From: an uncultured Acidimicrobiales bacterium
GTDB lineage: Bacteria; Actinomycetota; Acidimicrobiia; Acidimicrobiales; SHLQ01
Direction: 5' to 3'
Assembly (NCBI GenBank): GCA_938084885.1
Contig: CALKGG010000076.1
Coordinates: forward strand, 1 to 48,062
Length of the DNA stretch: 48,062 nucleotides
Shown here: piece after piece, positions 23,514-31,935 of the stretch
Numbering within the stretch: the stretch's first letter is position 1
Layout of the letters: every line of letters begins with the position of its first letter
Made by a program: the position numbers and the translations under genes
The notes under the pieces: generated by a model
The model's input: only the letters and a program-made list of their open reading frames with translations
What the model was told of the DNA's origin: nothing
Database searches by the model: none

Positions 23514-26029
23514 TTGTTGACCGCCCGCTGTTCTTGCATCCGGCGCACGTTAAGGAACATGACCGGCAGCACCGAGATGAGAATAAAGACCGCAATCGCC
23601 GACCCGAGACCGGTATTGAAATTGCTGAAGGAGACGACGAACATGTCGTTTGCAAGCACGTTCGTGCCGAAGTTTCCGCCGGTGGTGACGAGCACGATGT
23701 CGAACACCTTGGTGACGAGAACGATGAGCGTCGTGGTGACCACGCCGACGGTCGGGAGGATCTGAGGAAGCGTGACCCGGAAGAAGGTCTGTGATTCATC
23801 AGCACCGTCAACGCGGGCCGCTTCGATGAACTCTTGGGGCACGGCTTTGATCGCCGCGGACAGGATGACCATCGCAAACCCTGTCTGGATCCAGATGAGG
23901 ATGATCATCATGAACACGTTGTTGAACGGCGCTTCGTTGAGGAAGCGCACAACTTCTGGCCGAACCTCACCGTTGACAATCTCGAACCCACCAAGGCTTC
24001 GACGAGCGATTTCGACGAACAAATAGCCAACGGGAACCAACGCCGCTGCCGCCGCGCCGATCTCTCTTTTGACTTGGTAACGGGCAAACACCTTGTAGGC
24101 AATCGCCCCGAATATGACGGCCAAGATCACGAGGGCCACGATGCGGGGAGCGCCACTGTGACTCAACCGGCCAAGCTGAACCCACACGGCGTTGAGTACA
24201 CCGGTCTGGGTGTTCGTTGCGGGAAGCCGAGGCTGATATTGCAGCCGCCACACGATCGATGCGCCCACGAACGAGATGGCAAGAGGCATGAATATCAACG
24301 ACTTGGCCACGGACTCGACTCGGCCTCGACCGTCAGCGAGAACAGCAATCAGCAGCCCGAAGATGACCGACAGGCTGGTGACGGTAATGACCCACCAGAT
24401 GTTGTTGAAGAACGTTCCTCGAACAACCGAGAGCACAGCGAACGAGAACAAAAACAGCCCCGAAACCACCGCCCCAATCGACAGGCCGCTGCGCTCGAAG
24501 TTTGCCGAGTCGCTATTGATTGGGCCTGACGCCATAGCGATTCCGAGACCGACCAGACCAAAGACGAGAAGCGTCGGCGAAAGTGCGGCGAACGGAAAGA
24601 AGGCCAGCATGATCGCAATAGCCTTGCCCGGTGTGAGCAACGGGTAAACCTTCGACAGCACAAAGCCAACAGCAGCCAAGATGACGATCGAGACGAGCAG
24701 CCATAGGCCGTTGTCGAAGAGCGAGCCGTTGAATGCCGTGAGTATTCCGGTGGCCACGCTGATGACGGCAACTGCAACAAGACCGGCCGGCAGTTCGTTG
24801 GTGAACGTGAACTGCTTGCCCGTTAAGAACAACATTGCCAGGCCGACAACAAGGAACAGTCCCAAGACAAGGGGTAGCCAGTTAACGCCGTTCCACGCGG
24901 CGGTTGTTGCCCCGAGCGTGCCTTCGTCATCGACAGGTTCGTTCGACAGGAAGATCGAGAACACCGCCATAACGCCGAGCACTCCGGCCAGACCAATCCC
25001 GGTGAAACTCGATACGCCACCACCCAATATGCCGGTGTTGTTTCGACGGCTGTAGGTGAGGAATCCGGCCAGCAGACCCGCAGCGATCAGGAAGAACGCG
25101 AGCGTAAAAAGACTCGAGCTGAAGACGCTCCGCCAATTGTCAAAGTCGAACGAGTCGGCGTCGTTCCACAGGGTTTGGTAGTTGTCGAAGCCAACAAATT
25201 CGCTCGAGTCGCGGCTCTGGAAGGACAGGCCGATGGTTCGAAGCGCGGGAATGATGAGTGCCGCCGACAGGAAGAGCATGGCGGGGCCGAGGAAGATAGC
25301 TGCCCGAGCGCGAGTGTCGAATGTCGAGAGTTTCGCCGCACCGGGCTCGCCCGACCAGCCAATACGCCATGCAAGAAGCACGAGAGCGATAGAAGAAGCA
25401 AGGACGCCATCGACGAGCGCCCCGTTGTTTACGAACTCGTGAAAGTCCGACAAGAACCAGGCGCCGGCGATCCAGCCAACGAACGCGCCGCTGAGGATGG
25501 ACGGAACGGGCAGCCCATGTGGGCCAATGGGAGAACCTGTCGATCGCCATTGTCGAAGCATTGCGCTTCCAGAGGTAATGGCAACGCCGACAGTAACGGC
25601 GAGAATGACCGTGGGCCATGAAATTTGGGGCCGCTGCCACACCTGCAAATTGAAGCCGATGGCGACGCCGGTGCCGATGCCGATTGCCGCACCGATGCCG
25701 AGGCGCACAAGTAGCTGCGGCGCGTTGGCGATGAGAAAGAGTCCAACACCCCAGACCAGGGCGCCAAAGATGGGCCATTCGAGGCGGCCTGGCCAACCGG
25801 ATGCGGCGCCGAGCAGCCCATCGTCTTCGGCCAGAACGAGCGAGCGAAGGACGAGGTTGCCTCGTGTTGCTGAAAAGCCGATCGCTGCGACGAGCGCACC
25901 GGCGAGACTGAGATACCGAGCCCAACCCTTTTCGGCTTGATCGACGAGGAGGTTCAGAACAACCCAGATTCCCCCGACGATCACGATTGCTGCGATGACC
26001 GCTATCGCGGTATCGATTACCCGATCCAT
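23510..26029 (-). CDS. Giant MalF-type sugar ABC transporter permease (839 residues)
   Basis: 839 residues from ATG 26029 with a strong GGAGGG site. Residues 1 to about 245 are an extra block of about seven hydrophobic helices. The MalF core then begins at 'RAAIFLGPAMLFLSAALIIPALRTIGLSFQSR' and 'FVGFDNYQTLW', but after one helix it is broken by a second insertion of several helices (about 325-530) before 'VRGTFFNNIWWVITVTSLSVIFGLLIAVLAD' resumes the core. A third insertion (about 605-700) precedes the EAA loop 'PQEFIEAARVDGADESQTFFRVTLPQILPTVG'. Ordinary MalF homologues have about 300 residues (E. coli MalF 514). Partner of the MalG-like protein. The first intergenic hairpin lies just upstream. 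Confidence 0.88.
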   Translation of the reverse strand: MDRVIDTAIAVIAAIVIVGGIWVVLNLLVDQAEKGWARYLSLAGALVAAIGFSATRGNLVLRSLVLAEDDGLLGAASGWPGRLEWPIFGALVWGVGLFLIANAPQLLVRLGIGAAIGIGTGVAIGFNLQVWQRPQISWPTVILAVTVGVAITSGSAMLRQWRSTGSPIGPHGLPVPSILSGAFVGWIAGAWFLSDFHEFVNNGALVDGVLASSIALVLLAWRIGWSGEPGAAKLSTFDTRARAAIFLGPAMLFLSAALIIPALRTIGLSFQSRDSSEFVGFDNYQTLWNDADSFDFDNWRSVFSSSLFTLAFFLIAAGLLAGFLTYSRRNNTGILGGGVSSFTGIGLAGVLGVMAVFSIFLSNEPVDDEGTLGATTAAWNGVNWLPLVLGLFLVVGLAMLFLTGKQFTFTNELPAGLVAVAVISVATGILTAFNGSLFDNGLWLLVSIVILAAVGFVLSKVYPLLTPGKAIAIMLAFFPFAALSPTLLVFGLVGLGIAMASGPINSDSANFERSGLSIGAVVSGLFLFSFAVLSVVRGTFFNNIWWVITVTSLSVIFGLLIAVLADGRGRVESVAKSLIFMPLAISFVGASIVWRLQYQPRLPATNTQTGVLNAVWVQLGRLSHSGAPRIVALVILAVIFGAIAYKVFARYQVKREIGAAAAALVPVGYLFVEIARRSLGGFEIVNGEVRPEVVRFLNEAPFNNVFMMIILIWIQTGFAMVILSAAIKAVPQEFIEAARVDGADESQTFFRVTLPQILPTVGVVTTTLIVLVTKVFDIVLVTTGGNFGTNVLANDMFVVSFSNFNTGLGSAIAVFILISVLPVMFLNVRRMQEQRAVNK

Positions 26030-26046
26030 GTTCCCTCCGCGGTGGA

Positions 26047-26088
26047 CAATGCATGTGGGGGCGGGGCGACCGGCCCCCACATGCATTG
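26047..26088 (-). other. 16-bp perfect stem-loop between the binding-protein and permease genes
   Basis: Positions 26047-26062 and 26073-26088 are exact reverse complements (16 bp) around a 10-base loop. On the minus strand the hairpin lies 50 bases after the binding-protein stop and 17 bases before the permease start, without a U-tract. Such hairpins in sugar operons protect the upstream mRNA segment or cause partial termination, so binding protein is made in excess over permease. Confidence 0.75.
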
Positions 26089-26138
26089 ACTTTCCAAATG
26101 GTCAGCCCTGGAAGTGGACTGAGTGACTAGCTACCGAT

Positions 26139-27587
26139 TTACTCGGTTGGCCATGCGGCGTCGATAGCTGCAGCTGCCTCGGTTGCGGTGACGTCACCGT
26201 TGACGAGTGCGGTTGCCTGGGTCCAGAACTCGCCTGCACCAACATCGGCTGGCATGAGGTCGGAGCCGTCGAAGCGGACCGTCTCGGCGCCCTGGAGGAA
26301 CTCGAGGAACTCGCCACCAATGTCTGACCAGAGGCTGCGGTCTGCACCCTGGTTTGCGGTGTTGAATCCGGAGATGCCGCCGCCGGCTGCCTCACGCTGT
26401 GCTTCCTGACGAAGGTTGGCGTAGGTGCCCGATCCCATGAACTCCATGAGTGCCATGGTTGCTGGGTCATCGTTGAATGCGCCGGTGAGGGTGCCTGCAA
26501 CGAGGACTGGGGAGACGCTTGCATCGTTGGCTGGGAAGTAGAACCAGCCAATGTTGTCGGTTCCTTCTGGCAGGCGGGTTGCAAAGAACGATGCCTGGCG
26601 AACCATTGCGCAGCTTCCGTTCGCGAGGTCTTCACCTGGCGAGTGGTTGACGCTTGGAATTGCTTCGATGCCACCGTTGACCGCACCATCGATCGACCAC
26701 AGGTCGACAATGTTTTGCATGGTCTGAACAATGCGCTCATCGGAGAATGGCACCTCGTTCGAGACCCACTGGTCGTAGACGTCGACGCCGTGATCACGCA
26801 TGATCAGTTCTTCGGTCCAGTCGGTGAAGAGCCAACCGGTTGCGCCGCCGGACTCGATGCCGACGCACCATGGGGTCACGCCGTCGGCGATCATCGTGTT
26901 GGTGAGCTCGACGAGTGCACCCTGGGTCTCAGGGATGGCGTAGCCGCCTGCTTCGAACACGTCGGTGTCGTACCAGACGATGGACTTGAGGTCGGTCTTG
27001 ACCGGAACGCCGACCTGGGTGCCATCGACGTTGCCGAAATCGAGCTGGCCTTGCGCCCACTCTTCAGAGATGGCTGCGTTGACGTCATCGGTCAGTGGAA
27101 CAACCGAGCCGGCCTGAGCAAACTCGGCGAGCTTGCCGGGCTGTGGGAACACCGAGATGTCAGGCGGGTTGCCTGCGGCGATCTGCACGTTAATTTCTTG
27201 TTCCCAGTTGACCGAACCGGTGTAAATGGCTTCTGCGCCGGTTGTCTCGTTGAAGTGGTCGAGCGCTGCCTGAATGGAGTTCCAGTCGTTCGGTGCGTTC
27301 TCAGGACCGGTGACTTGGATGACTTGACCCGCGAATTCGCCGCCGGCCGACGCATCGCCGTCCTCGTCTTCCATGGCTTCTTCTTCATCTTCCATGGCTT
27401 CTTCTTCATCTTCCATGGCTTCTTCTTCTTCGGCTACTTCTTCTGCCTCTTCGGCATCTGCCTGCGCGTCGGCAGCTGACTCGCCTTCGGTGTCGGCAGC
27501 ACTGCTGTCGGTGTCGCTACCGCATGCGGCGGCTACGAGTGCCAGTGCGAACAACGTCGCAAGCACTTTGATCCACTTACTCTTCAT
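26139..27587 (-). CDS. Extracellular sugar-binding lipoprotein (ABC transporter)
   Basis: 482 residues from ATG 27587, preceded by AGGAGGGG. Lipoprotein signal with lipobox VAAAC (Cys22). Residues about 25-75 are an unusual acidic spacer with AMEDEEE repeated three times. The bacterial solute-binding family 1 domain follows: 'IQVTGPENAPNDWNSIQAALDHFNETTG', 'VNWEQEINVQIAAGNPPDISVFPQPGKLAEFAQAGSVVPL', 'WCVGIESGGATGWLFTDWTEELIMRDHG' and 'GSCAMVRQASFFAT'. This is the AglE-like alpha-glucoside branch, in agreement with the nearby GH13 glucosidase. It delivers sugar to the MalF/MalG-type permeases. A perfect LacI operator lies 42 bases upstream. Confidence 0.92.
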   Translation of the reverse strand: MKSKWIKVLATLFALALVAAACGSDTDSSAADTEGESAADAQADAEEAEEVAEEEEAMEDEEEAMEDEEEAMEDEDGDASAGGEFAGQVIQVTGPENAPNDWNSIQAALDHFNETTGAEAIYTGSVNWEQEINVQIAAGNPPDISVFPQPGKLAEFAQAGSVVPLTDDVNAAISEEWAQGQLDFGNVDGTQVGVPVKTDLKSIVWYDTDVFEAGGYAIPETQGALVELTNTMIADGVTPWCVGIESGGATGWLFTDWTEELIMRDHGVDVYDQWVSNEVPFSDERIVQTMQNIVDLWSIDGAVNGGIEAIPSVNHSPGEDLANGSCAMVRQASFFATRLPEGTDNIGWFYFPANDASVSPVLVAGTLTGAFNDDPATMALMEFMGSGTYANLRQEAQREAAGGGISGFNTANQGADRSLWSDIGGEFLEFLQGAETVRFDGSDLMPADVGAGEFWTQATALVNGDVTATEAAAAIDAAWPTE

Positions 27588-27628
27588 TATTTAGGTCCCC
27601 TCCTACATAATTGTCCGACAACACATCG

Positions 27629-27648
27629 GACTGCAAACGTTTGCAGTC
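27629..27648. promoter_or_regulatory. Perfect 20-bp LacI-family operator upstream of the binding-protein gene
   Basis: GACTGCAAACGTTTGCAGTC is a perfect palindrome with the CG centre of LacI/GalR sites. On the minus strand its TTGCAG could be a -35 element, so binding would block RNA polymerase. A second dyad, tccga-N7-tcgga (27613-27629), adjoins it. Confidence 0.85.
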
Positions 27649-27708
27649 GAGAATGTAGCCGACGCAGATGCGTTTGTCACACCGGCTACCGCCAGATGTG
27701 CCGAACGA

Positions 27709-28752
27709 TCAGGTGCGCACGGTCGATGACCGTACGACAAGTTCGATCCCCTCGGAGCGTGCTGCGTTGGCCACGTCTACCGCGTCGACTCCTGGGGTGA
27801 AGTCGCCGTCGTCGTCGATGAGGCGAAGCAATCGTTCAGCCGATGCGGTGCCAACTTCGCGGGGAGCCAAACGCACGGTTGTCAACCCGACGAGCGCCGC
27901 GAGTTCGTGGTCGTCGACGCCGATGATGGCAACATCAGACCACGACAGACCGCGATCTTGTAGTGCTCGCCATGCACCGAACGCCATCTCATCGGACATC
28001 ACAAAGACACCAGTTGGTGGATCATCGAGAGCGAGCAGCCGTTCCATTGCCCGCCGTCCACCTTCGGCGGTGAAGAATCCGGACTGTTCGAGCGACGTGT
28101 CGATGGGGATACCCGATGCGGCGAGAGCGCCGGTGTAGCCAGCGAGCCGGAGTCCGGGGACCGAGAATGCAAGCGGATGGTTCGGCTCGCCCGAGATCAG
28201 CCCGATCCGGGAATGACCGCCGTGGAGCAGATGCTCGGTTGCCATGAACCCGACCCGATAGTCATCGACGATGACGGCGGGAAATTTTTGCGTTCGAAAG
28301 CCGGCGGTGACCACACGAATACCGGCCGAGTGCAGTTGAGCTGCTGCCTCTTCGGAAATGTTGAGATCGACGACGATAAGCCCGTCGACTCGTTTCTCGA
28401 GACGCAGCAGCTCGGCGAGAAAGAGCTCTCGTTGTTCGGGGTTCTCGACCGGATGGGAGATGGCTTCGTAGCCTCGACTAATGAGATGGTCGATTGCGCC
28501 GGCCAAGAATCGTGAGAAGTACCATCCATCGACGGTCGGGGTCACGAGCTGCACAAGGTGGGTTCGTCCGGTTGCGAGGCGCGCTGCGCTCGGATCGGCC
28601 CGGTAGTTCATCTTGTCGGCGATGGCTTGCACCCGAATCCGGGTGCCCTCGGCAACATTTGGCAGACCCCGCAATGCCCGAGACACGGTCGCTACCGATA
28701 CTCCTGCTTCGCGGGCAACGTCTTCGATCGATGGCCCGCGGTTGCGGCTCAT
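27709..28752 (-). CDS. LacI-family transcriptional regulator of sugar uptake
   Basis: 347 residues. The N-terminal HTH is typical: 'PSIEDVAREAGVSVATVSRALRGLPNVAEGTRIRVQAIADKMNYRADPSAARLATGRT', including the hinge. The periplasmic-binding-like effector domain follows with 'FLAGAIDHLISRGYEAI', 'VDGLIVVDLNISEEA', 'FPAVIVDDYRVGFMATEHLLHGGHSRIGLISG' and 'TGVFVMSDEMAFGAWRALQDRGL'. Its start overlaps the stop of the GH13 gene (ATGA), so it is made from the same message and probably represses it through the sites at 30374-30411. The three other near-identical dyads define its likely regulon; the effector is presumably an imported oligosaccharide or its product. Confidence 0.94.
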   Translation of the reverse strand: MSRNRGPSIEDVAREAGVSVATVSRALRGLPNVAEGTRIRVQAIADKMNYRADPSAARLATGRTHLVQLVTPTVDGWYFSRFLAGAIDHLISRGYEAISHPVENPEQRELFLAELLRLEKRVDGLIVVDLNISEEAAAQLHSAGIRVVTAGFRTQKFPAVIVDDYRVGFMATEHLLHGGHSRIGLISGEPNHPLAFSVPGLRLAGYTGALAASGIPIDTSLEQSGFFTAEGGRRAMERLLALDDPPTGVFVMSDEMAFGAWRALQDRGLSWSDVAIIGVDDHELAALVGLTTVRLAPREVGTASAERLLRLIDDDGDFTPGVDAVDVANAARSEGIELVVRSSTVRT

Positions 28753-30344
28753 GAGTCGAGCACCAGCCGGATCTGTGCCTCGTCGGGGCCGATGATGCCT
28801 CTCGATTCGCGACCGCTATCGGTCGTCGAGTACAGCAACTCGCCGCCGAGCAGAACAGGCGCTGCCTCTTGGGAAATGTTGGCGAGAAAGACCACGTCAC
28901 CTCGACGGAAGGCCACCATGTTTTTGGGAACATCGTCGATCCATTCGAGCAGCGTCGGGGCAATGTGAGCCAGGGACTTTCGAACTTCGATCAGTCGGCG
29001 ATACCGATGCACGGACGAATCGGCGTCGTTGCGTTGCACCGAGACGGTCTCGGCGTCGGCGCGGTCGCCAAATGGCAACCACGGTTTGACAAAGCTGTCG
29101 GTGAAGCCCATCCCCGATCCAGGTTCCCATGGGATAGGTGTTCGGGTGCCGTCGCGCCCGGCAGTGGGATCGTTTCCGCCGACCGGGTCGAGCTTCTCCT
29201 CGGCTGCAATAACACCGTTCTTCAGGCCGAGCTCTTCTCCCTGATAGAGAAATGGCATCCCGGGGAGTCCAAAGAGCAGCACGGCGAGGGCGAGCGCCCG
29301 CTGTTGGCCGAGGTCTCCCCCACCGAATCGGGTAACCGAGCGTGGTTCGTCGTGGCTATTTTGGGCCCAACCGAGCCCCGCCGAAATTTTGCTGAGCGGC
29401 AGTGCGAGGGTCGACGTGATCGAGTCGGCGTTCCAGTCGATGTGCATTGCCCCAAACCAAAAGCCGACGTGGAGTGCGTCGCCGTTCGACAGGAGCCGGT
29501 CAAGCTTTTCAAGTTGCGCGAGGTCGTAGGTTTCCCCGAGGAGCAATGCGTCGTATTCGCTGGCTATGCGGTTCCACGCTTGGAAGATGGCGAGCGTCTC
29601 GGGCTGCAAGATGTCGTGCTCGTGTTCGAACGAGTTCCATTGTTCCCACCGTTCCATGCTGTCGTCGACGGGCGAGAGCTGCGGGTTGGAACGGAGCTGT
29701 TCGTCCTTGACGAGCGCCTGGGCAACGTCGATACGGAAGCCGTCGACTCCGCGATCGAGCCAAAACCGGAGGATGTTTTCGAATTCGGCTTGGACGGCCG
29801 GGTTACGCCAGTTGAGATCGGGTTGTTCGGGAAGGAACAGGTGCAGGTAGTACTGTCCGCTCGTTGGTTCGAGCGTCCAGGTGGGTCCGCCAAAGTAGCC
29901 GACCCAGTTGTTGGGCAGTGATCCGTCTTCTGGAGCGTCGTGCCAGATGTAGTAGTCGCGGTAGTCACTCGATGGGTCGCGAAGTGCGGCCTGAAACCAT
30001 TCGTGTTGATCGCTGGTGTGGTTTGGGACGATGTCGATAATGACGCGCATGCCGAGGGCGTGCGCCTTTTCGATGACCGCATCGAAGTCGGTGAGCGAGC
30101 CGTAGGTCTTGTCGATCGCGGTGTAATTGGCGACGTCATAGCCCCAATCGGCCATTGGAGATTCGTAGAACGGCGTGACCCAAAGCACGTCGACCCCAAG
30201 CCATTGGAGATAGTCCAACTTGTCGAGCATTCCAACGAAGTCGCCAATGCCGTCATCGTTGCCATCGGCAAAGGACCGGATATAGATCTCGTATCCGACA
30301 GCGTGTTCCCACCAGGCTCCCGAAGAAGATGCCCCAGTTGTCAT
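28749..30344 (-). CDS. GH13 alpha-glucosidase / oligo-1,6-glucosidase-type hydrolase
   Basis: 531 residues. Glycoside hydrolase 13 conserved regions: 'YEIYIRSFADGNDDGIGDFVGMLDKLDYLQWLGVDVLWVTPFYESPMADWGYDVANYTAIDKTYG' (region V/I), 'RVIIDIVPNHTSDQHEWF', 'GVDGFRIDVAQAL' (nucleophile Asp), 'LLLGETYDLAQ' (acid/base Glu) and 'QNSHDEPRSVTRFG' (transition-state Asp; usually NHD). No signal peptide, so it acts in the cytoplasm on sugars imported by the neighbouring transporter, releasing glucose from alpha-glucosides. The exact linkage preference is not readable. First gene of the GH13-lacI unit; two operators lie upstream of its GAGGGG ribosome site. Confidence 0.93.
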   Translation of the reverse strand: MTTGASSSGAWWEHAVGYEIYIRSFADGNDDGIGDFVGMLDKLDYLQWLGVDVLWVTPFYESPMADWGYDVANYTAIDKTYGSLTDFDAVIEKAHALGMRVIIDIVPNHTSDQHEWFQAALRDPSSDYRDYYIWHDAPEDGSLPNNWVGYFGGPTWTLEPTSGQYYLHLFLPEQPDLNWRNPAVQAEFENILRFWLDRGVDGFRIDVAQALVKDEQLRSNPQLSPVDDSMERWEQWNSFEHEHDILQPETLAIFQAWNRIASEYDALLLGETYDLAQLEKLDRLLSNGDALHVGFWFGAMHIDWNADSITSTLALPLSKISAGLGWAQNSHDEPRSVTRFGGGDLGQQRALALAVLLFGLPGMPFLYQGEELGLKNGVIAAEEKLDPVGGNDPTAGRDGTRTPIPWEPGSGMGFTDSFVKPWLPFGDRADAETVSVQRNDADSSVHRYRRLIEVRKSLAHIAPTLLEWIDDVPKNMVAFRRGDVVFLANISQEAAPVLLGGELLYSTTDSGRESRGIIGPDEAQIRLVLDS

Positions 30345-30373
30345 CAGATGTCCCCTCGGTGGTCCGGTCGAAA

Positions 30374-30411
30374 ATGTAACGGTTTACATCACGAATGTAA
30401 ACACTTGCATT
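30374..30411. promoter_or_regulatory. Two LacI-family operators upstream of the GH13-lacI genes
   Basis: ATGTAACGGTTTACAT (30374-30389) and AATGTAAACACTTGCATT (30394-30411) are imperfect dyads of the same TGnAA(A)C..GTTTnCA type as the sites at 20144 and 27629. The double site fits autoregulation with possible side-by-side binding. The rest of 30345-30508 shows no gene. Confidence 0.7.
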
Positions 30412-30508
30412 CCGCGCAGTTCCGCCCTGCTGATCAGCCTCCGAGAGCGTCGAGGATCCCTCCGCCGCCAGCACCGCTACGACCACCGAGTCTTTTTGGG
30501 CGAGCGAA

Positions 30509-31591
30509 CTATGTGTTGCGGCCGGCATGTTCGAAGAACGCGGTCATCCAGCGATCGTTTTCTTCGGCTGATCCAACCGTGACCCGAAGCCCGAACCCGG
30601 GGAATGGCCGGGTGATAATTCCGACTTGTTCCATCTGTTCAGCGATTTCGGAAGTGGCGTCACTGGTTGGAATGAAGATGAAGTTTGCGTTCGAGTCGGG
30701 TAACGAAAACCCTTTGGCCCGGAGTGCAGCCACACATCGGGTGCGTTCTGTGATCAATGCATCGACCCGTTCCATTGCGTCTTCACGGTGCTCGATCGCG
30801 GCGAGTACTGCGGCTTGGGCGAGGTTGTTGATCGAGAAGGGCAGCCGAACTTTGTCGAGTTGTTCGACCAAGGCAGGGGCACACAGCGCATAACCAGACC
30901 GAAGCCCGGCCAGGCCGAACGCTTTGCTAAATGTTCGGGTGATGATGAGGTTCTCGTGGTTGGCGAGCAGGGTTGCGGGGTCTCCCATTTCCGGATCATT
31001 GAACTCTCGGTATGCCTCGTCTACGACAACGACAACATCGTTGGGAATAGCGTCAAGGAGGCCGCCGATCCCCTCGACAGATATCGATGTTCCTGTCGGG
31101 TTGTTGGGTGTTGCGAGGAAGATGAGCTTGGTTCGATCAGTCACCGCTGCCGCGACGGCGTCGAGGTCGAAGCCATGGCCAACGAGTGGAACCGTGACGG
31201 GTCTCGCGCCGAACTGGGTCGAAAAAATCGGGTACACCTCGAACGACGGGTAGGGGAAGAGGACCTCGTCGCCAGGGTCGACATAGACCATAAAGAGCTG
31301 TTGGAGCAGTCCGCTCGAACCGCATCCGACGGTGATCGAGTGGGCGTTGATTCCAAGCCACTCCGAGAGCGCGACGCGTATGTCGGTGGCACGATTGTCG
31401 CCGTAGCGGTTGACTCCCGAGATGGCGCGCTCGATCGCGTCTTGGACGGCGGGAACTGGAGGCCACGGACTCTCATTGGATGCCAGCTTGATGACCTCGC
31501 GAATCCCCTGCTCGGCTTCCACTTGGCCTGCCGCTTTCCCCGGCGTGTAGCTGGCCATGTTCAGCACCGCTGGGCGCACTCGTCCAATCAT
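30509..31591 (-). CDS. hisC: Histidinol-phosphate aminotransferase (or aromatic aminotransferase)
   Basis: 360 residues, fold-type I PLP enzyme. 'VIKLASNESPWPP' N-terminus, 'GVNRYGDNRATDIRVALSEWLG', 'VGCGSSGLLQQLFMVYVDPGDEVLFPYPSFEVYP', 'FLATPNNPTG', 'VVVVDEAYREFNDP', 'IITRTFSKAFGLAGLRSGYALC' (PLP Lys in the SK motif) and the C-terminal 'GIITRPFPGFGLRVTVGSAEENDRWMTAF'. HisC transfers an amino group from glutamate to imidazole-acetol phosphate in histidine synthesis. Actinobacteria often have a close paralogue for phenylalanine (Pat), which cannot be excluded because no other his gene is nearby. Apparently monocistronic. Confidence 0.88.
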   Translation of the reverse strand: MIGRVRPAVLNMASYTPGKAAGQVEAEQGIREVIKLASNESPWPPVPAVQDAIERAISGVNRYGDNRATDIRVALSEWLGINAHSITVGCGSSGLLQQLFMVYVDPGDEVLFPYPSFEVYPIFSTQFGARPVTVPLVGHGFDLDAVAAAVTDRTKLIFLATPNNPTGTSISVEGIGGLLDAIPNDVVVVVDEAYREFNDPEMGDPATLLANHENLIITRTFSKAFGLAGLRSGYALCAPALVEQLDKVRLPFSINNLAQAAVLAAIEHREDAMERVDALITERTRCVAALRAKGFSLPDSNANFIFIPTSDATSEIAEQMEQVGIITRPFPGFGLRVTVGSAEENDRWMTAFFEHAGRNT

Positions 31592-31935
31592 CTTGGGTCA
31601 CCTGTCGAGTCGAAGTCCGTGCATCGTTTCACATGGGAGCATTTCACATGTAGCCAGCGGGCAATGCGCGAGATGCGACCGAGTTGTAGAAGTGCGCCAA
31701 TGTGCCGATAGTCTTTTTGAAACAGCTTCGGGTACGCCAACTCGTCCGCTGCAGGCGCGGCTTTGGTCGCTGCTGCTTTGCACACCGGTGCCGTCCGCAC
31801 TCCGGGGGTTTTGTTGCCTCGGTTCGAGCGATGCCATGTGCACCCATTTTCAATGTGGGATGACACGACGTCATCTCGACAAGGGGCGGAGAAGGAACCA
31901 CCTTTCTCCCAATACCGAGCGTGCTTGGTGTCCCC
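31592..31935. other. Intergenic region before the SNF2 helicase gene
   Basis: 344 bases between the divergent hisC and helicase genes. I see no convincing gene or RNA. There is a small dyad gatgac-N5-gtcatc (31859-31875) near the helicase start that could be an operator. Confidence 0.4.

Noticed and set aside
28869..29921. A 350-residue plus-strand ORF inside the GH13 gene
   Set aside because: Antisense to all conserved GH13 regions.
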